From NCBI GenBank assembly GCA_003956705.1, contig QZCP01000005.1:62001-126000 (forward strand): a stretch of DNA of 64,000 bases. Direction: 5' to 3'. Shown piece by piece: positions 60,913 through 64,000 of this stretch. Position 1 is the first letter of the stretch, and the number at the start of each line of letters is the position of its first letter. The position numbers were made by a program, and so were the translations under genes. This DNA is from Brevipalpus yothersi (taxonomy: Eukaryota > Arthropoda > Arachnida > Trombidiformes > Tenuipalpidae). Below the pieces are notes generated by a model. It had not been told where the DNA came from. It did not search any database and was given only the letters and a program-made list of their open reading frames with translations.

Positions 60913-60918
60913 TCAGTT
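60913..60918 (+). promoter_or_regulatory. Possible initiator (TCAGTT) of the CMAS-like gene
   Basis: A match to the arthropod initiator TCAGT about 45 nt upstream of the ATG at 60959. No TATA box is seen at the expected distance, so the site is only suggestive. Confidence 0.3.
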
Positions 60919-60958
60919 GTGTTGTGACTGATTATTTTCACGCTGCTTGATCAATACA

Positions 60959-61970
60959 ATGAAGCATGTTGCTCTTGTTCTGGCTCGATCAGGAAGCCAG
61001 TCAATTGTGAATAAAAACCTATTGATGATCAATCATGAACCCCTGATAAGTTATTCATTAAGAGTATTAGCTAAATGTGAATGTAAGTTTTGGTGGAAAT
61101 GATGAAATGGCTGATTATCATATTGTGAACAGAAAAAGGGACCAGACAGAAGAAATGAGGAATAGAATGATTCTTTTCATATTCCAGTTTTCCATGAATT
61201 TTGGGTATCAACTGATTCGAAAGAAATAGCAACAATAGCTGAAAAGATAGCACCCAAGGTTCGTGTACACTTTCGATCAAAGCAAATGTCATCAAGTGTG
61301 ACTTCTTCACTGGACTCAACAAAAGACTTCTTAGCCACCAGAGAAGGTATAGTTTGCCTTGGGCCAAAAGTGAAAAAGGTCCCAAACAAGAAGTGGTCAA
61401 CAAATGTTCCTCTCTCTCTCCTCTCTTTCCTCTCTAGACATAGATGTCCTCTATCTGGTCCAGTGTACTTCGCCTATCCAGCGAAAGTCCCTATTTCGAA
61501 AAGCATGCCAGATGATGGAGGAAAAAGAAGGTAAATGGGACTCAATTTTCTCAGCCACTAGATCTCATAATTTGAGATGGACTCACGATCCCGTTGGTCA
61601 TCTGGTTCCACTGAATTTTGATCCAAGCTGTCGACCTCGTCGCCAAGATTGGCCAGGTATATACATGTGGACACAGAGACACAAACACTTTTCGAAAGTG
61701 GTACAATTTTTTCTCCTCAAAAATAATATTTAAAAGATGCCCATTTTCACAGGCGAACTTATTGAGACTGGCCATTTTTATGCCGCTCGAAGAACTCTTA
61801 TAATGGAACAAAATCTTCTTCAGAGCGGCAATAAATGTGCATTCATTGAGTTTCCATCCTCCATATGTATGGAACTAGATGAACCATGGCAGATACCTTT
61901 CATCGAATTGATGGTGGCCAAATATTACACGGATGACGATGAAAGAAAAGAATCAACCCAAAAGATCTAA
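60959..61970 (+). CDS. CMP-sialic acid synthetase-like protein (N-acylneuraminate cytidylyltransferase), four exons
   Basis: Exons 60959-61082, 61188-61346, 61438-61656 and 61753-61970 (introns of 105, 91 and 96 nt, all GT-AG) join in frame to 239 residues. The family makes CMP-sialic acid from CTP and sialic acid for glycan sialylation. Family marks are VALVLARSGS at the start (4-13), FWVSTDSKEI (47-56), VQCTSP (102-107), WDSIFSATRSHNLRW, RPRRQDW (160-166) and GELIETGHFYAARR (168-181). Two motifs are altered. The nucleotide-binding ARxGSKGIPxKN reads ARSGSQSIVNKN, losing the Lys. The C-terminal metal-binding acidic pair (DID in known enzymes) reads CME at 206-208. The fold is therefore likely kept, but catalysis may be weakened or changed. 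The length fits enzymes without the extra C-terminal domain of vertebrate CMAS. Confidence 0.85.
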
Positions 61971-61974
61971 TAAA
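61969..61974 (+). promoter_or_regulatory. Poly(A) signal AATAAA overlapping the CMAS stop codon
   Basis: AATAAA shares its first two bases with the TAA stop codon (61968-61970), which would give an extremely short 3' UTR if used. Confidence 0.45.
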
Positions 61975-63891
61975 GATGACTAGCTCATTCATCAGGTTAG
62001 TATAACTCTTTAAGCCTGGCTTCGGAAAAATAGTCTTGATAGCTTCTATTTGTTCTGATATTTCTTCCAGATTCCATAAAAATCCTATGAGATACGGTTG
62101 ATTGTTGCAGAGTTGTAATGTTTAACAGTAAATTTTTGAAACTTTATCCAAGGAGAAATATATGTACATACACAAGTCCAAAACATTGTGGAACAAATTA
62201 GAGTCCAAATACCGTTGGTGATAGAGTTATTTCCGTGTCTTTCAAGTAAGTTCTTTTCTATCGAGCGAAAGTTACTTATTTGCCCATAGATTGTCGTATC
62301 ATGCATCACTGGAAATAGACAAGAGAAACTGAACGAAGTACACCATGACACGCTTGACTATGTTCCCCAGTAGTAATAGTAGCTGGGCTGAATGAGCTGT
62401 AAACCTTTTGTGGATTTCCGGCGAATATGGCCAGTTATTCCGGCATGCATAATCGAGTATGGACCACGCGAACAATCTAGACATTGCGTATTCAGTTCCT
62501 TTGGGGCCAAACAAACATACAGTTAAAATGACTTGACTATATGTATACGTGCGTGTACTTATACTCTTTTTCTCTTTTCCTGGACCGTATTCAGAACTGT
62601 ACACACTTTCATATTGGAAGCCTCACAGACTCACATGTGAGAACACCATTGGATGGCCATCCATCTGAATCAAAGTGGCAGATAAGCTGCCAAAAATTTA
62701 CAGTTTAGCGGTTGGTAGGGGGGGGGAAGGAAAAATTTGTTAAACTATTCAATTGATGTGGATGAGCAATCACATTGCCACCAGGAGGCTCATGTAATGA
62801 TGTCCATAAGCTCCACTGATTTTCTTTTCTCTCTATCTCGAGACATTTTGCTGGGGCCATTAATTGTGAAGCGGAAAAACGATCAGCGTGCGAGGTCCTT
62901 TTAAATTCTCCCTCCCCCTGAACACTTACTGTTGTAGGACCTTTTTTCTTCTTCTTCCGAATTTTCGATCCCATCAAATGATAGAGAGACACAGTATTTG
63001 ATCTTTGGATTAAGAGTTGTGTGTACATGAGGAAGAAATAATAGGTAGATAGATGGGCTTAACTTTTTCTTGATGAGCAGTGAATGAGGCGGTTTTCTGG
63101 AAAGATGAGGTCTTCATAAGAGGACCTTTTCGCGCCATTCATTGTAGCTGAGTTGAGAATGTGATTTAGTGAAGAGAGAGAGAGAAGAAGAAGAAGAAGA
63201 AAAAGGCGAAAATAAGAGAGAAAATTATCTTTTCAAAAGGGGAAAACTAAGAGAAGTGTGAAGGTTAGTGAGGCCTCTTCTTATTTCTTTTTTCTTTTTT
63301 CTCTCTTTTTCTCTTGAAACATTTCCATCTTCTATTCCAGCATCCAAGCAAACAAAAAGGGAAGAACCTTGTTCACCCTGAAAGAATATTAACTCTCCTC
63401 TTTTTCAATTATCTTCACTTATGATGATGATACTAGCTTTCCAAATGAAATCATCTAGTTTCCATTTCAACATACACACTCGACTCATTCACACTATAAT
63501 GTTTTTCCCATGCAAAATATGCTGAGAAAATTTGGATTCATTTTGAAGAAAGCATGGGAGCAGAGAGAATAGCATGAAACTATAGGCACACAAGAATTGA
63601 AACTATTCCTCCGCTAACATTAAATGCAGCAAGATTGTTCCGATTGCCGAACCTTTTCTCGGTCCAGAAGAGAATCGAAAAAAAGAATCAAGATCAACAT
63701 ATGTCAGCAAGAATCGAGTATTTTGTTGGCTTGTTGTTGGTCTCGCCTTGCTCTCGGACCTTCATGATAGTCAATGAGGAGTGTCGATGTTTATGACTCC
63801 TTGGTGAGGTCCATTTGAGGCCATGATTTACATGATATTTGACCGAACTGATTTCTATCTGAAACCATAATCATTTTGGAAGGTTTGTTGC

Positions 63892-63962
<71 letters not shown>

Positions 63963-64000
63963 CCACAGTATGCTCTAGGTTGTTACAAATTTCATCGCCA
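61975..64000. other. Right-edge stretch, no supported gene
   Basis: Open frames on the minus strand (62,085-62,604 and 62,705-63,028) show no recognised domain. A GAA/GA-rich patch lies near 63,174-63,210 and a long CT microsatellite at the edge. Confidence 0.4.
63894..63960. repeat. (CT)n microsatellite
   Basis: A CT run of about 65 bases close to the right edge of the window. Confidence 0.97.

Overview
The window looks like nuclear DNA of an AT-rich ecdysozoan invertebrate, most likely an arthropod. Three features suggest this. Coding genes are split by short GT-AG introns (65-147 nt where both ends are visible). The Shaw potassium channel and achaete-scute products are of arthropod/ecdysozoan type. 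Long (GA)n/(CT)n microsatellites are very frequent. An acariform mite or similar chelicerate is my guess; the sequence alone does not settle the taxon. No bacterial, viral, rRNA or CRISPR feature was seen.

Left part (1-12 kb). The left edge carries, on the minus strand, two related small secreted proteins (the first cut by the window edge) and, between them, an interrupted secreted-protein remnant. A two-exon gene for a helix-turn-helix DNA-binding protein follows on the plus strand, with a recognisable TATA/initiator pair. From 11,655 down to 9,877 on the minus strand lie the first two coding exons of a Shaw/Kv3-type potassium channel (N-terminal T1 domain only). The rest of the channel is not visible, so its next intron probably runs left out of the window. 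That would nest in it a complete DD37D mariner transposon (7,785-9,055, with TIRs and TA duplication), the HTH gene and the secreted cluster.

Middle (12-38 kb). About 13 kb without recognisable genes leads to a single-exon RASD/Rhes-like small GTPase (25,015-26,010). Then come a diverged ~310-bp tandem duplication, a small secreted protein (30,174-30,416, minus), many GA/CT tracts, one copy of a ~480-bp dispersed repeat (second copy near 47.1 kb) and a complete tRNA-Ile(AAT).

Right part (38-64 kb). A four-exon choline/ethanolamine kinase-like gene (38,783-40,123) is bracketed by related direct repeats. It is followed by two tandem paralogous genes for coiled-coil proteins with a hydrophobic C-terminus that I do not recognise. 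A two-exon achaete-scute bHLH gene lies at 49,310-50,479. A four-exon CMP-sialic acid synthetase-like gene (60,959-61,970) has altered catalytic motifs. The remaining stretches are non-coding as far as I can see. Nothing indicates that the genes act in one pathway; achaete-scute and Shaw are both nervous-system genes, but they are 38 kb apart.
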